Shown: positions 34,769 to 45,000 of the stretch, piece by piece
Numbering within the stretch: position 1 is the stretch's first letter
Layout: each line of letters opens with the position of its first letter
From: DASVNK01 sp964478815
GTDB taxonomy: Bacteria > Verrucomicrobiota > Verrucomicrobiia > Limisphaerales > SXQI01
NCBI GenBank assembly: GCA_964478815.1
Contig: CAYZKY010000005.1
Coordinates: forward strand, 17,870 to 81,869
DNA: 64,000 nt
Direction: 5' to 3'
Position numbers and translations under genes: made by a program
The notes under the pieces: model-generated
The model's input: the letters and a program-made list of their open reading frames with translations, nothing else
The model's database searches: none
Told to the model about the DNA's origin: nothing

Positions 34769-37700
34769 TCAGCCGATTCGAGAGTGCGCTTCCTGAACCG
34801 AGATCTCGCCCCGTTTCAATTGTCGCAATGCCTGCCGCAGCGGATCTTCGGGCGCGGCGTGCTCGTTTCGTTCGTTCGCTGGCTCGCCAAGCCAGTAGCG
34901 CTTCCGCTGGAAAGTTGTGGCTGGTTTGGCGCTGCGCTTCCTTTGATAACCGACTGCAGCAGGCTCGAATTCCTCGACGATCATGTGGCAATTCGTCCCG
35001 CCAAAACCGAACGACGACAGCCCCGCGCGCCGCGGGCCGCTCTTCCGCGCCCACTCTGCGGCCTTGGTCACCGGGTAGAAGGGCGAGTCCTCGAAGCGGA
35101 ACCGCGGATGCGGCTCTTCGCAATGCAATGTCGGAAACAGGATTCGGCCTTGGAAGGCGCCAAGTACCTTTAGAAAGCTTGCCACCCCCGCCGCCCGGAG
35201 CAGATGCCCCAGGTTCGATTTCAGCGATCCTACACCGCAAAACTGCTTCCCATCCGTAAATTTTCGATACACCTGCGTGGCTGCCTTGATCTCGATGGGA
35301 TCGCCTAAAGCCGTCCCCGTGCCGTGTGCTTCCAGATACCCGATGGTCGCGGGATCGACCCCCGCGTTTTGCAAAGCTGCCGCGATCACTTGCTCCTGCG
35401 CCTCCAGGCTCGGTGTCGTCAGGCCCATTGTATGGCCGTCGTTGTTGACGGCCGAACCGGCGATCACCCCCAGAATCTGGTCGCCGTCCCGCAATGCATC
35501 TGGGAACCGCTTCAGCAGCACCAGCCCGGCGCCTTCACCCAGCACCATTCCATCCGCGCGCTTGTCGAAGACGGCGCACCGGCCGCTCGGCGAAAGCACG
35601 CCCGCATCTTGGAATCCGGCAAAGTAGCTGGCATCGAGAAGCAGTTGCACCCCGCCCGCCATTGCCATCTCCGCCTCCCCGTGACGCAAACTCTGGCACG
35701 CTTGATGAATCGCCACGAGCGAGGCCGAGCACGCAGTATCCACTGTCCACGACGGCCCCCGCCAATGGTAGAAGTCCGAAATCCGGGCCGCCACCATGTT
35801 GGAGAGTTGGTTGACGATGATCTGCGCATGCTTTCCCTCCGGCCACAATGAAGTCCGGTTCGGCACATAGTCGCTCTGGCCCGCGCCGAGCATCACCGCC
35901 ACCCGTCTTCCTTTGATCTCCTCCCGCGTGTAGCCCGCGCGATCCAGCAATTCCTGCGCGAGTTCCAGCGCCAGCCGCTGCTGCGGGTCGATCCCGGAAG
36001 CATCCGCCTCTCGAATGCCGAAGTAACCCGGATCGAACAAATCGACTCCTTCGAGAAAGCTTCCCGCCAGGTGCGTGGTCCCGCGGCCGTTTAGCCCGTG
36101 TGGTCCCGCCGTCAAATCGCGCCGCCACGCCTCGGGCGGAGCTTCGGTGATGAAATCCTCTCCGGCTCGCAGCCGCGCCCAGAATCGTTCGAGCGACGCT
36201 GCCCCCGCGAACCGCCCACACGCCCCGATCACGGCAACTGGTTCTGCGCGATGGCGCTCGCCATTTCGATGCGCGGCCCCGTTGGAAGCATGAGCAACGC
36301 CGTTCTCTTGAACGTGAAAGCCGTTGAGCTTCGCGGCGTGGCCGTTCGTGTCGGCGAAGTGAATCGTCCCGTTTCCCGCTCCGGTGTGATGTCCATTGTG
36401 CGTCGTGCGATCTTCTCGTGGCAACTCCGGCAGCTCGCTCGCCAGATGCTTTGTAAGCCTCGCGAGCGTGGGATGCTCCGTCAGCGCCGAAGGCTCCAGC
36501 ACGATGCCCCAGGCTTCCTCGATCTTGCCCACGATGGTCATGAGGCTCACCGAATCGACGCCATATTCGCGCAAGTCGTTTTCGGGATCGAGGTCGCTCG
36601 GGCGCAGCTTCAGCACGTCCGCCGTGATCGAAATCAACTTCTCCAGGATGTCGTTCGCACGGGTGGTCGGCACTCCGTTTCCCTCAGCCTTCACCGATGC
36701 CTTGGGTGGAACAGGCGCCCCCGCCTGTTCCGTTCGGGCGTCTCGCCCGGACGTTCGCACCACCACCGGCTGCGTTTCTCTTGGCTCCACACCAAGCCAG
36801 CGCTCCAGTAATTCCCGTTTGCCCCGCGCCACGGCCAGTCGCGTCTTGCCCGACGCCACGCCATCGAAAAACACCTGGATGCCATCGGCCGAGGGCAGGG
36901 AATGTAACCCGAATTTCCGCGCCAGGCTTTCGCGGGCCCCCACGGTTAGGCTCATTCCGCCTTCCTCCCACCACGGCCAGTTGATGGACAAGGTCAGCCC
37001 GCGCCGCAAGCCGAGCCTTCGATGCGCTTCCCGCGCTTCCGCCAGCGAATCTTGAAATGCGTTTGCCGCCGCGTAATCCGCTTGGCCGATGTTCCCCGCC
37101 ACTGCGCTCAGCGATGAAAACATGACAAACCAGTCGAGCGGCTCCGTCGCAGTCGCCTGATCGAGGTGGATCGAGCCTTGCACCTTGGGTGCCAGCACGC
37201 GTTTCCACGAGTCATGCTGCTTGCGGGCGATCATCGCATCCTCGATTACCCCCGCGCTCTGCACCACACCGTGCAGCGGCCCAAACTCGGTGTGAACTTC
37301 GTCGATCAAGGCCCGCACGGAGCCGGCGTTCGACAAATCCACCGGCCGATAGCTCGCCTTGGCTCCCATCTGGCGCAATGCCTCCAGCTTCGCCGCGCCC
37401 AGTTCATCCAGCGTCCGCCGCCCCGCGAGAACCAGGTTCACGGCGCATCGCGACGCAAACTCTCTCGCGAAAATCCATCCCAGCCCTCCCAGCCCCCCCG
37501 CAATCAGATAGGTGCCTCCCGGCCGGAGTGCGGCTCGGGCCGCAGGACTTACCGAGATGCTCCTCAAGCGCTGCACCAGGCGCTCCCCGTTCCAGAACAC
37601 GCACGGGCTCCAGGCCTCGGGTGCTTGGTTCGCCTCGGCAACGAGCGTCTCCGCCGCCGTCTCCGGCGAAGTGCCAGCGCGGAACCGCACCGTTTTGCAC

Positions 37701-40700
37701 GCATGCTTCGGATGTTCAAGCCGCAAGGTTCGCGCAACCCCCGAAAGCATTCCCGCGAACGGATTCTCTCCGTCGGACGCGTTTTGCCCGGCCTCGATCC
37801 AGCGCAACGGTCGCTTCGGGGCGGTTCGCAACAACTCTTGCACGGCCAGCATGGCGGAGCCGAGGCTCGCTTCCGCGTGCGCCTGCGGTTCGTTGCGATA
37901 CTCCCAATTCAACGAGTTGATCACCGTGATCGGCTCGTTCGAATCGCTGGCCAAGTTCTTCAGAGCCTCCGGCCACGACGAGAGGTTTTTCACCATCGTT
38001 ACCCGGACGCGCGACTCTCCTTTCGGCACTCGTGCGCGGATCTCCTCCGCTAACGCATCGCCCAGTAAAAATAGATCCGAAGAAATGCCCTCTGTAACGT
38101 CCAGTGCCTCAGGTGCCCAATACGGCTCGAAATAACAAAGCTCCGCCGCCGGAGTTTCCGCTGACGGTTCTCCCAGTGACGTCATGCGCGAGACGATCTT
38201 CGAGAAGCGCGCGCGAACGAGTCCCTCGCGGTCCGTCAATCGAATATCGAATTTGCGCACATTGCCCGCGTCGCTCAGCAGGGCAACATGCACATGAGCC
38301 GCCGTCGCCACATCCCCGAACACGCTCACCTCATCGACCGAGAACGGCAGATGCAGGCCGTTCTGGGTTTTCCGCGCAATTCCGATGGCGGACTGAATCG
38401 CGCTATCGAGTGCCAGCACCGCCCAGCTTTCATCAGCCGCCGCCGAAGGCACGCACACGTCCGCCAGCGCTTCGCTCGCGCCGCCGCGCATGCTTTGGAT
38501 CATCTGGAAGAGTGGCCCCAGTTTGAGCCCCGCGCCCGCAAACTGCCTGTAGATCTGTGCCAGGTCGGCCGATGGCTCGGTCCGCGCGCGAATCGCCTTC
38601 AAATCGATTCGCTCCATCTCCAGGGAAGCCGCCCGCAACAACTTTCCTTGTGCATGGAGCAAGCCATTCGTCGCCCCGCGCACCGTGAAGCTGTACTGCT
38701 CGCCGGCTCGTTCGAACGTCAGCTTGAGGGCGAGTTCGTCGCTCTCGCTTCTCATCGGTTGCAGCCACACCACATGCTTGATCGTGCAGTCCGAATGCTC
38801 TGGAGATATGACCCGCCACGCGTCTCGCGCCATCTGGATAATGGCCGCTCCCGGCAGCAGCGGTCCCTCGGCCACGCGATGTTCGGTCCAGACACGATCC
38901 GTCAGCCGGAAGGTCTTCTGGAAAACCGCGCCCTTTTCCGTCTTCTCGAACGAATCCAGGAGCGGTCCAAACGGTCGCGGTGCTATCCGTGGACTCGCGG
39001 CTGTCCTCGGTTGCTTTGTCGGCAGCCAGTACCGCTCTTTCGCGAATGGGTAGCTCGGCAGGGTTACGATTCTGCCGGGGTCGCGCCCTGAATCTTCCCA
39101 CGCAATTTCAACGCCATCCACCCACAGCTCGGCTACTTCCCCCAAACGGCCTTCCGACAACAACCGCGCGTGCTGCTTTCGCGCGTTCTCCGAAACCGCG
39201 TCATCGGTCATCATGGATGCGCCGCGCACAAAGCCTATCCACGAATCTCCAGGCCTCGCCCCGGTCTGATACGCTCGCAGTTGCTCTCGAAGTTCCGCAA
39301 CGCTGTGGCTGATCATCGCCAATCGCTGCTCCAGAGCCTCGCGTCCCACTTGCAGCGTCCACGCCAGGTTCCGCAAGTCGGTGTCAGAGTTCTTTCCCAG
39401 AAACTCCTCCAGCCGTCGGGCGGCCTCCCGCAGCCGCTCCGGATTCTTCGCCGAGAGCACGATCAACTCCGGTCCGTTAGCCTCCGTACGCCCGCTTGCT
39501 GCGCCCGAGTGCCATTCGTCCACCACCAGATGTGCGTTGGACCCACCGACTCCGAAGGAACTGATGCCGGCCCGCTTTAGTCGGCTTTCCCACGCTCGCA
39601 ACTGGCGCTGCACGAAGAAATGAGTCCCTCTAAAATCGATCTTCGCATTGAGCAAATCCGCGTGAATCGAAGGGGCAATCTGCCCGTGCCTCATTTGCAG
39701 CAGCACCTTCGTCAGCGCGCCAACGCCAGCAGCCGCTTCGAGATGTCCAATCGAAGATTTCAGCGATCCCATCGGACACGCGGCTCGCCGTGTCTCGCCG
39801 CCTCCAAACGCCTTAGCCAATCCCGCAACCTCCACCGGATCGCCCAGCGCCGTACCCGTCCCGTGCGCCTCAAGGTAGTTGACGGATTCCGGCTGCATCG
39901 CGCTGCACGCCAGTGCCTCCTGGATCAGCGCGGCTTGCGCATTCAGGTCCGGCACGGAATATCCGTTGCTCCGCCCGCCGTGATTGACTGCACTCCCCCG
40001 AATCACGCCGTAAATCCGGTCGCCATCCGCCACCGCTTTCCCCAACGGCTTCAGCAGCACCGCCCCTACGCCCTCAGCGGGCACATAACCGTCGCCACCT
40101 TCACCGAAACTCCGGCAGCGCCCGTCGGTCGAAGCCATCTTGAGCTGGCTCAGCAAGACCAGCTTGCTCGGATGCAGCGTCAGATTCACCCCGCCCGCGA
40201 TCGCCACCTGGCACTCGCCCGCCAGCAAACTGCGGCAGGCCAGATGAATCGCTGTCAGCGACGACGAACACGCCGTATCGATCGCCATGCTCGGCCCGTT
40301 GAAATCGAACAGATACGACACCCGGTTCGCGAGCGACCAAAATCCCGACGTCGTCGCGAGATTCTCCCCGTTGGCCAGCGCCTCCGCTCCGAACAACTGG
40401 TATCCCCCCCACATCGCGCCCACGAACACACCCGCCTTGCCCCGTTCTCCCAACCGGCGCTTCAACCGCCTCCGCGAGTAACCGGCATCCTCCAGTGTAG
40501 CCCACACCACTTCGAGGAAGAGGCGCTCCTGAGGATCCATCAATTCCGCTTCACGCGGCGACAGATTGAAGAACAGCGGATCGAACTTGTCGTGATCGGA
40601 AATAAATCCACCCCATCGCGCATAGACCTCGGGAAAATCGCGATAATCCCATCGCTCCAAGGGCACCTCCTCGACGCAGTCCCGGCCCGTCTTCAAGTGT

Positions 40701-42034
40701 TCCCAAAATTCGTCCAGATCGCGCGCTTTCGGATAACGCCCGCTCATCCCGATGACCGCGATTCCCTCGCCCCAGGTCCCGCCGCCCGGATCAATAGTCT
40801 TGCTGCCCTCACTCGCTCGGCTTCCAGTCACCGCCACCGAAGCAGCGAAGTCCTTCTTCGCCGCGGCGACGTCTTCTTCCGCGAGCCCCGTCACCCGCTC
40901 GCCCTGCAAATACTCCGCCAGCCGCCGGGCGCTCGGATGTTCGAAGAGCAACGTCGGATAGAACTGCCGTCCGCAGCGCTCCTCCAGCTTGCGAACCACC
41001 TCCAGCAATTGCGCCGAATCGAACCCCATCTCGTAAAAGCCCACCCCCGCCTGCTCCGGCCCCACTGTCTTCCCAAGCACGGCGCTCATGATGTTCAGCA
41101 CCGAGCCCTGAACTCCGTTTCCCGAAACCGCCGTCGGCATTCGCGTTTCCACTTCAGCCGCCGAACCGCTTGCCGCAACCGCTCGGCGCAAAAGCTCCGG
41201 CGACCTGATCTGCTTGAACGCCAACCCCTCCATCCGTGCGATGAGCCGTCCATCCTCCGTGTGAAAATCGATCCGCTCGTCCCGGCTGAAGTCGGCATTG
41301 GCTCGCTCCGCGTGCCGCGGCATCGGCAAATGCAACCGGCAACTCGCGCCCAATCGTTCGATCGCCCGGAATCGCTCGATAAAGATCGGCACGCACGGCA
41401 GCGCTTCGTAGCGCGGCGCCGCGTATTCAGCGAATGACGACAGCCCCGTCGCCGTGTCCAGCAGCGCCGGAATAAGAAAAAAGTGTTTCGCCAACTGCGC
41501 GACGCCAGCTTCCACGCGCAGGTCGGCCTGCAAGTTCGATGCCGCCAAAAACACCGTCCCCTCGCATCGCATCGTTTGCCGATGCTCGATGCCCACTCGC
41601 TTCATCCGGTCGTAAATCCCGCTGACGCTTCGCTCCTCCACTCCGCGCGGCGGCAACGCCGTCGCTCCGCTAAACTCCGTCGCGTCCCCGGTCAGATGTA
41701 ACTCCGCCCGCGCATTTTCCTGCCAAACATTTCCCTTGGGCCGATCCCCATCCCAATCGATGCTCTTCGCGGTCAATCGCCAGTGCCCACCGTCCGGCGC
41801 CATCTCCAGCACCACCTTCTTCGCGCCCTGCGGCTCGATGGCGATCGGCTCTACGAAGAGAATCTGCCGGAACTCCATCTCTCGCTCCGGCAGCCCCGCG
41901 CCCCGCGCCATGCGATGGAACAAATCGAGAAAGGTTACGCCCGGCATGATCCGCAGCCCATGAACCGTGTGGTCGCGCACCACCGGATCATCTCCGCGCA
42001 GGATTGTGCTGAATGTTCTTCGCTTTTGCTCCAT
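34769..42034 (-). CDS. Gene B: trans-AT PKS, DH-ACP / KS-DH-KR-ACP / KS
   Basis: 2421 residues. It opens directly with a DH (about 1-290; His22 in HTVHGLRIMP; Asp present in ALLDTATG, but the usual Gln/His after it and the GYGPxF motif are missing). ACP1 is at Ser340. KS1 (Cys589, EAHGTGT, KSSIGHL) is followed by DH2 (His1052, HRVAEGPLLP with the Gly shifted by one; GPLF; DSAIQ), KR (GGLGGLG near 1511, DYAAANAF), ACP2 (Ser1828) and KS2 (Cys2102, EAHGTGT, KSNLGHL). The first DH-ACP completes the KS at the end of gene A; the last KS feeds the ACP at the start of gene C, so both ends are split modules. The linker between ACP2 and KS2 is rich in Asn, Gly and His. The KR-ACP2 linker contains an in-frame double-hairpin repeat. 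The C-terminal helix (LRQLKRGEISVQEAHSRI) is a probable docking element. There is no obvious Shine-Dalgarno, so translational coupling to gene A is likely. Confidence 0.96.
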   Translation of the reverse strand: MEQKRRTFSTILRGDDPVVRDHTVHGLRIMPGVTFLDLFHRMARGAGLPEREMEFRQILFVEPIAIEPQGAKKVVLEMAPDGGHWRLTAKSIDWDGDRPKGNVWQENARAELHLTGDATEFSGATALPPRGVEERSVSGIYDRMKRVGIEHRQTMRCEGTVFLAASNLQADLRVEAGVAQLAKHFFLIPALLDTATGLSSFAEYAAPRYEALPCVPIFIERFRAIERLGASCRLHLPMPRHAERANADFSRDERIDFHTEDGRLIARMEGLAFKQIRSPELLRRAVAASGSAAEVETRMPTAVSGNGVQGSVLNIMSAVLGKTVGPEQAGVGFYEMGFDSAQLLEVVRKLEERCGRQFYPTLLFEHPSARRLAEYLQGERVTGLAEEDVAAAKKDFAASVAVTGSRASEGSKTIDPGGGTWGEGIAVIGMSGRYPKARDLDEFWEHLKTGRDCVEEVPLERWDYRDFPEVYARWGGFISDHDKFDPLFFNLSPREAELMDPQERLFLEVVWATLEDAGYSRRRLKRRLGERGKAGVFVGAMWGGYQLFGAEALANGENLATTSGFWSLANRVSYLFDFNGPSMAIDTACSSSLTAIHLACRSLLAGECQVAIAGGVNLTLHPSKLVLLSQLKMASTDGRCRSFGEGGDGYVPAEGVGAVLLKPLGKAVADGDRIYGVIRGSAVNHGGRSNGYSVPDLNAQAALIQEALACSAMQPESVNYLEAHGTGTALGDPVEVAGLAKAFGGGETRRAACPMGSLKSSIGHLEAAAGVGALTKVLLQMRHGQIAPSIHADLLNAKIDFRGTHFFVQRQLRAWESRLKRAGISSFGVGGSNAHLVVDEWHSGAASGRTEANGPELIVLSAKNPERLREAARRLEEFLGKNSDTDLRNLAWTLQVGREALEQRLAMISHSVAELREQLRAYQTGARPGDSWIGFVRGASMMTDDAVSENARKQHARLLSEGRLGEVAELWVDGVEIAWEDSGRDPGRIVTLPSYPFAKERYWLPTKQPRTAASPRIAPRPFGPLLDSFEKTEKGAVFQKTFRLTDRVWTEHRVAEGPLLPGAAIIQMARDAWRVISPEHSDCTIKHVVWLQPMRSESDELALKLTFERAGEQYSFTVRGATNGLLHAQGKLLRAASLEMERIDLKAIRARTEPSADLAQIYRQFAGAGLKLGPLFQMIQSMRGGASEALADVCVPSAAADESWAVLALDSAIQSAIGIARKTQNGLHLPFSVDEVSVFGDVATAAHVHVALLSDAGNVRKFDIRLTDREGLVRARFSKIVSRMTSLGEPSAETPAAELCYFEPYWAPEALDVTEGISSDLFLLGDALAEEIRARVPKGESRVRVTMVKNLSSWPEALKNLASDSNEPITVINSLNWEYRNEPQAHAEASLGSAMLAVQELLRTAPKRPLRWIEAGQNASDGENPFAGMLSGVARTLRLEHPKHACKTVRFRAGTSPETAAETLVAEANQAPEAWSPCVFWNGERLVQRLRSISVSPAARAALRPGGTYLIAGGLGGLGWIFAREFASRCAVNLVLAGRRTLDELGAAKLEALRQMGAKASYRPVDLSNAGSVRALIDEVHTEFGPLHGVVQSAGVIEDAMIARKQHDSWKRVLAPKVQGSIHLDQATATEPLDWFVMFSSLSAVAGNIGQADYAAANAFQDSLAEAREAHRRLGLRRGLTLSINWPWWEEGGMSLTVGARESLARKFGLHSLPSADGIQVFFDGVASGKTRLAVARGKRELLERWLGVEPRETQPVVVRTSGRDARTEQAGAPVPPKASVKAEGNGVPTTRANDILEKLISITADVLKLRPSDLDPENDLREYGVDSVSLMTIVGKIEEAWGIVLEPSALTEHPTLARLTKHLASELPELPREDRTTHNGHHTGAGNGTIHFADTNGHAAKLNGFHVQENGVAHASNGAAHRNGERHRAEPVAVIGACGRFAGAASLERFWARLRAGEDFITEAPPEAWRRDLTAGPHGLNGRGTTHLAGSFLEGVDLFDPGYFGIREADASGIDPQQRLALELAQELLDRAGYTREEIKGRRVAVMLGAGQSDYVPNRTSLWPEGKHAQIIVNQLSNMVAARISDFYHWRGPSWTVDTACSASLVAIHQACQSLRHGEAEMAMAGGVQLLLDASYFAGFQDAGVLSPSGRCAVFDKRADGMVLGEGAGLVLLKRFPDALRDGDQILGVIAGSAVNNDGHTMGLTTPSLEAQEQVIAAALQNAGVDPATIGYLEAHGTGTALGDPIEIKAATQVYRKFTDGKQFCGVGSLKSNLGHLLRAAGVASFLKVLGAFQGRILFPTLHCEEPHPRFRFEDSPFYPVTKAAEWARKSGPRRAGLSSFGFGGTNCHMIVEEFEPAAVGYQRKRSAKPATTFQRKRYWLGEPANERNEHAAPEDPLRQALRQLKRGEISVQEAHSRIG
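36709..36753. repeat. Double-hairpin repeat, copy 1 (in frame inside gene B)
   Basis: Two inverted repeats lie side by side. The first (36709-36730) has perfect 9-bp arms GAACAGGCG/CGCCTGTTC around a CCCC loop. The second (36731-36753) has 10-bp arms with one G-T pair around a TCT loop. It has the same layout as the two intergenic copies at 51369-51410 and 59033-59074. It is read through as part of the linker between the KR and ACP2 of gene B without a frameshift. Confidence 0.75.
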
Positions 42035-42049
42035 CGGTGGTTCTGCGGG

Positions 42050-45000
42050 TTACGATTCTTCTTCCAGCACGAGAAACAAGGGAGGGGCTGGAATGCTGAC
42101 TTCATTCGACCGCGTTTCGGTCGTCTGCACTTGCTGCGGCCAGTACCGGCGGCGTTGGAATATTGGCGCGGGCAGCGGCTTCCGGCCGCCCCGGTAGACC
42201 GGGTCCTGCGCCGCATCGAATGCTTCGAGGATGGCGTGGCCGTTGGTTCCTCCAAAGCCGAAAGAACTCAAAGCGCCTCGCCTGGCTCCCGCGCGCGCAG
42301 GCCACGGACGCAATTCGCGGTTTGGATAAAACGGCGAGTTCGGGAAATCGAAGCGGGGATTCGGCCGGTCGCAATGCAGCGTGGGGGGAATCTCGCCTTG
42401 CTTCAGCGCCAGCGTGAGCTTCACCAGGCTGGCAATCCCTGCCGCGCTGTGCAAATGCCCCAAGCTCGTCTTCACGCTGCCGATGGCGCAATACCCTTTC
42501 TCCTCCGTCGTTTTTCGGAAGACGCCGCTCAATGCCCTCAGTTCGATCGGATCCCCGATCATCGTCCCGGTTCCGTGCGCTTCCACATACCCGATGCTCC
42601 CAGCGCCCACGCCTGCCAAAGTCAGCGCCCGTTCGATCACCTCCTGCTGCCCTTCCAGGCTCGGGGTCGTGATCCCCATCGTCCGGCCGTCATTGTTCAG
42701 CGCGCTGCTCAGAATTACCGCTTCGATCCGGTCGCCATCCGCGATCGCGCGCGCGAGGGGTTTCAGCAGGACGGCGCCGGCCCCTTCCCCAGGCACATAC
42801 CCATTCGCGTGTTCGTCGAACGTGTGGCACCGGCCGTCGGCGGAGAGCGCCTTCGCCTGGGTCAACATCACGTAGACTTTCTCGTCCAACAAAATGTCCG
42901 ACCCGCCCGCCAGTGCCGCCGCGCACTCCCCCGTCCGCAAACTCTGGCACGCGAGATGAATGCTCGCGAGCGAGGACGAGCACGCGGTGTCCACCACCAG
43001 GCTTGGCCCCTTCCAATCGAAGAACTGCGACACTTGCGCGGCGACGAAATTCTGCCCGATGCCGGTGATCGTGCTCTTTCGAAAATCTTCGATCCATGAC
43101 CCGTACCCGCTGCTGCGGCTTCCGGCAAATACGCCCACCCTCCGCCCCGCCAGGTCCGAAGGAGCATATCCCGCATGAGCCACTGCTCGAGCCGCGGCTT
43201 CCAGGAAAAGCCGGGCGATGGGGTCCATCTGTTCGGCCTGATCGTCCGGAATGCCGAAGTAGCTCGCATCGAACAGATCGATCCCGTCGATGAATCCCCC
43301 CCACTTGCTGATGGTTCGGCCTGCCGCGCCCGTCGCGTCGAAATACTCCGCGCTGCGCCACCGTTCCGGCGGCACCTCGCGCACGCAATCGATCCCCTCT
43401 CGCAGTTTCTTCCAAAATTCCTCCGGACTGTCCGCGCCGGGGAACCGGCATCCGATGCCGATAATCGCAATCGGCTCGCTCCATCGCCGGCCGCCGGCAT
43501 TTCGCGCCGTCGTTTCCGATGCGTGCGGTTCTGCCTCCACCTGGCTGGGCCGGAGATTCCGCTCCGGTCCGCGTGCTGGGATGATCGGTTCGCTCACCCC
43601 GCCTTGCTCAAAATAACGCGTTAGCGCACCGATGCTCGGATATTCGAGCAGTGCCGAGGGATCCACCGGCTTGCCCACCACCCGGTCGAGACGCCGGGTC
43701 ACTTCCGCGAGGATGATCGAATCCACTCCGAACTCGCTGAACGGCCGCTCGGGTTCAAGCGCTTCCACCGGCAGGCCAAGGCCCTGGGCGAAAACTCGGC
43801 GCACCTTTTCGAGCAGCCTGCCCTCGGCCGGCGGAGATGATTCTGTCGCATCCACCTTCCGCACGCGTTGAGCCGCCTCCATCCACTCCGTGAAATCGCT
43901 CCGCGCTTCCGCCAGCGAGACCGGAAAAATATTTCCGCCCGCCGGCAGCCCAAGGATCCGGTCGAAAAGCTCCAACCCTTCGTCGACTGTGAGCGGCCTT
44001 AACCCATGCGACGCATACTTCGGGTGCGGCACCCCACGCCCCATCCCGACGTCATTCCAGAGCGGCCAATTAACGGCCCGGAACCATTTCTTCCCGCGCG
44101 ATTGCTGCCATGCCGCGAAAAAGTCCGCGAAAGCGTTCGCCATCGCATAATCGCTGTAGCCGACCGCCAGCCCGGGAACCACCGAGGCCACCGATGAAAA
44201 TAGAATAAAGAAATCGAGCGCCTCGTTCTCGAACTGCCGGGCCAGGACTTGCGTCCCATCGATCTTCGGGGTCAACACCTTTCGGAACGATTCCGCGCTC
44301 TTGCTGACGAACGCCCCGATCTCCGCATCGACCGCACCCGCACAGTGAACGACGCCCGCCATCGCTCCGAACTTCTCCCGCATGCGCGCCAGGAATTCGC
44401 TCAACCTTGCCCCGTCCTCCAACGGCACCGCGCCATACTCCACCGCTGTCCCTTGCCGTTCGATCTCTTGAATCGCTCGGATGCGCCGCCGGACCTCGGG
44501 TGAAGCGGTCGCTTCGCTGCCAACTTTATCCCAATCTGCGCGCTCCGGAATCGGCTGCCTTCCCATCAGGATGAGTTTGCGTGCGCCTCGCTTTATCAGG
44601 TGCTTCGCCAGATGCAACCCAATGCCCCCGGTCCCGCCGGTAATCAGATAAGCCCGCTCGGAACTGATCTCCGGAGCTTGGCTCGACGGCGTCGAATTGC
44701 GGATCAGCGCAGGCCCAAACCGCCTCCCGCCACGGTAGCAAACTTCCCCCACCGAATCGTTTGCGCTCAACTCTTCCAGAATGGTCCTCGCCGCCGATCG
44801 CGGGTCTGTCCCTCGCTCCAAATCGACCGCCCGCGCTCGCAGCCCGCGATACTCCGCCTGCAGCATTCGCACCAATCCCGTGAGCGCCGCTCCCCGCAAT
44901 GACGGTGCCGAATTCTCCCGCCCCTGGACCGACTCAGTCACGAGCATCAAGGAGAAACCTCCCTGCCCGAATCGGCTCACCAGCCGCTGGTAAAGGGTCA

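Noticed and set aside
39620..41437. 605-codon plus-strand open frame inside gene B
   Set aside because: Arg/His/Gln-rich shadow of the KS-ACP region; no domain seen.
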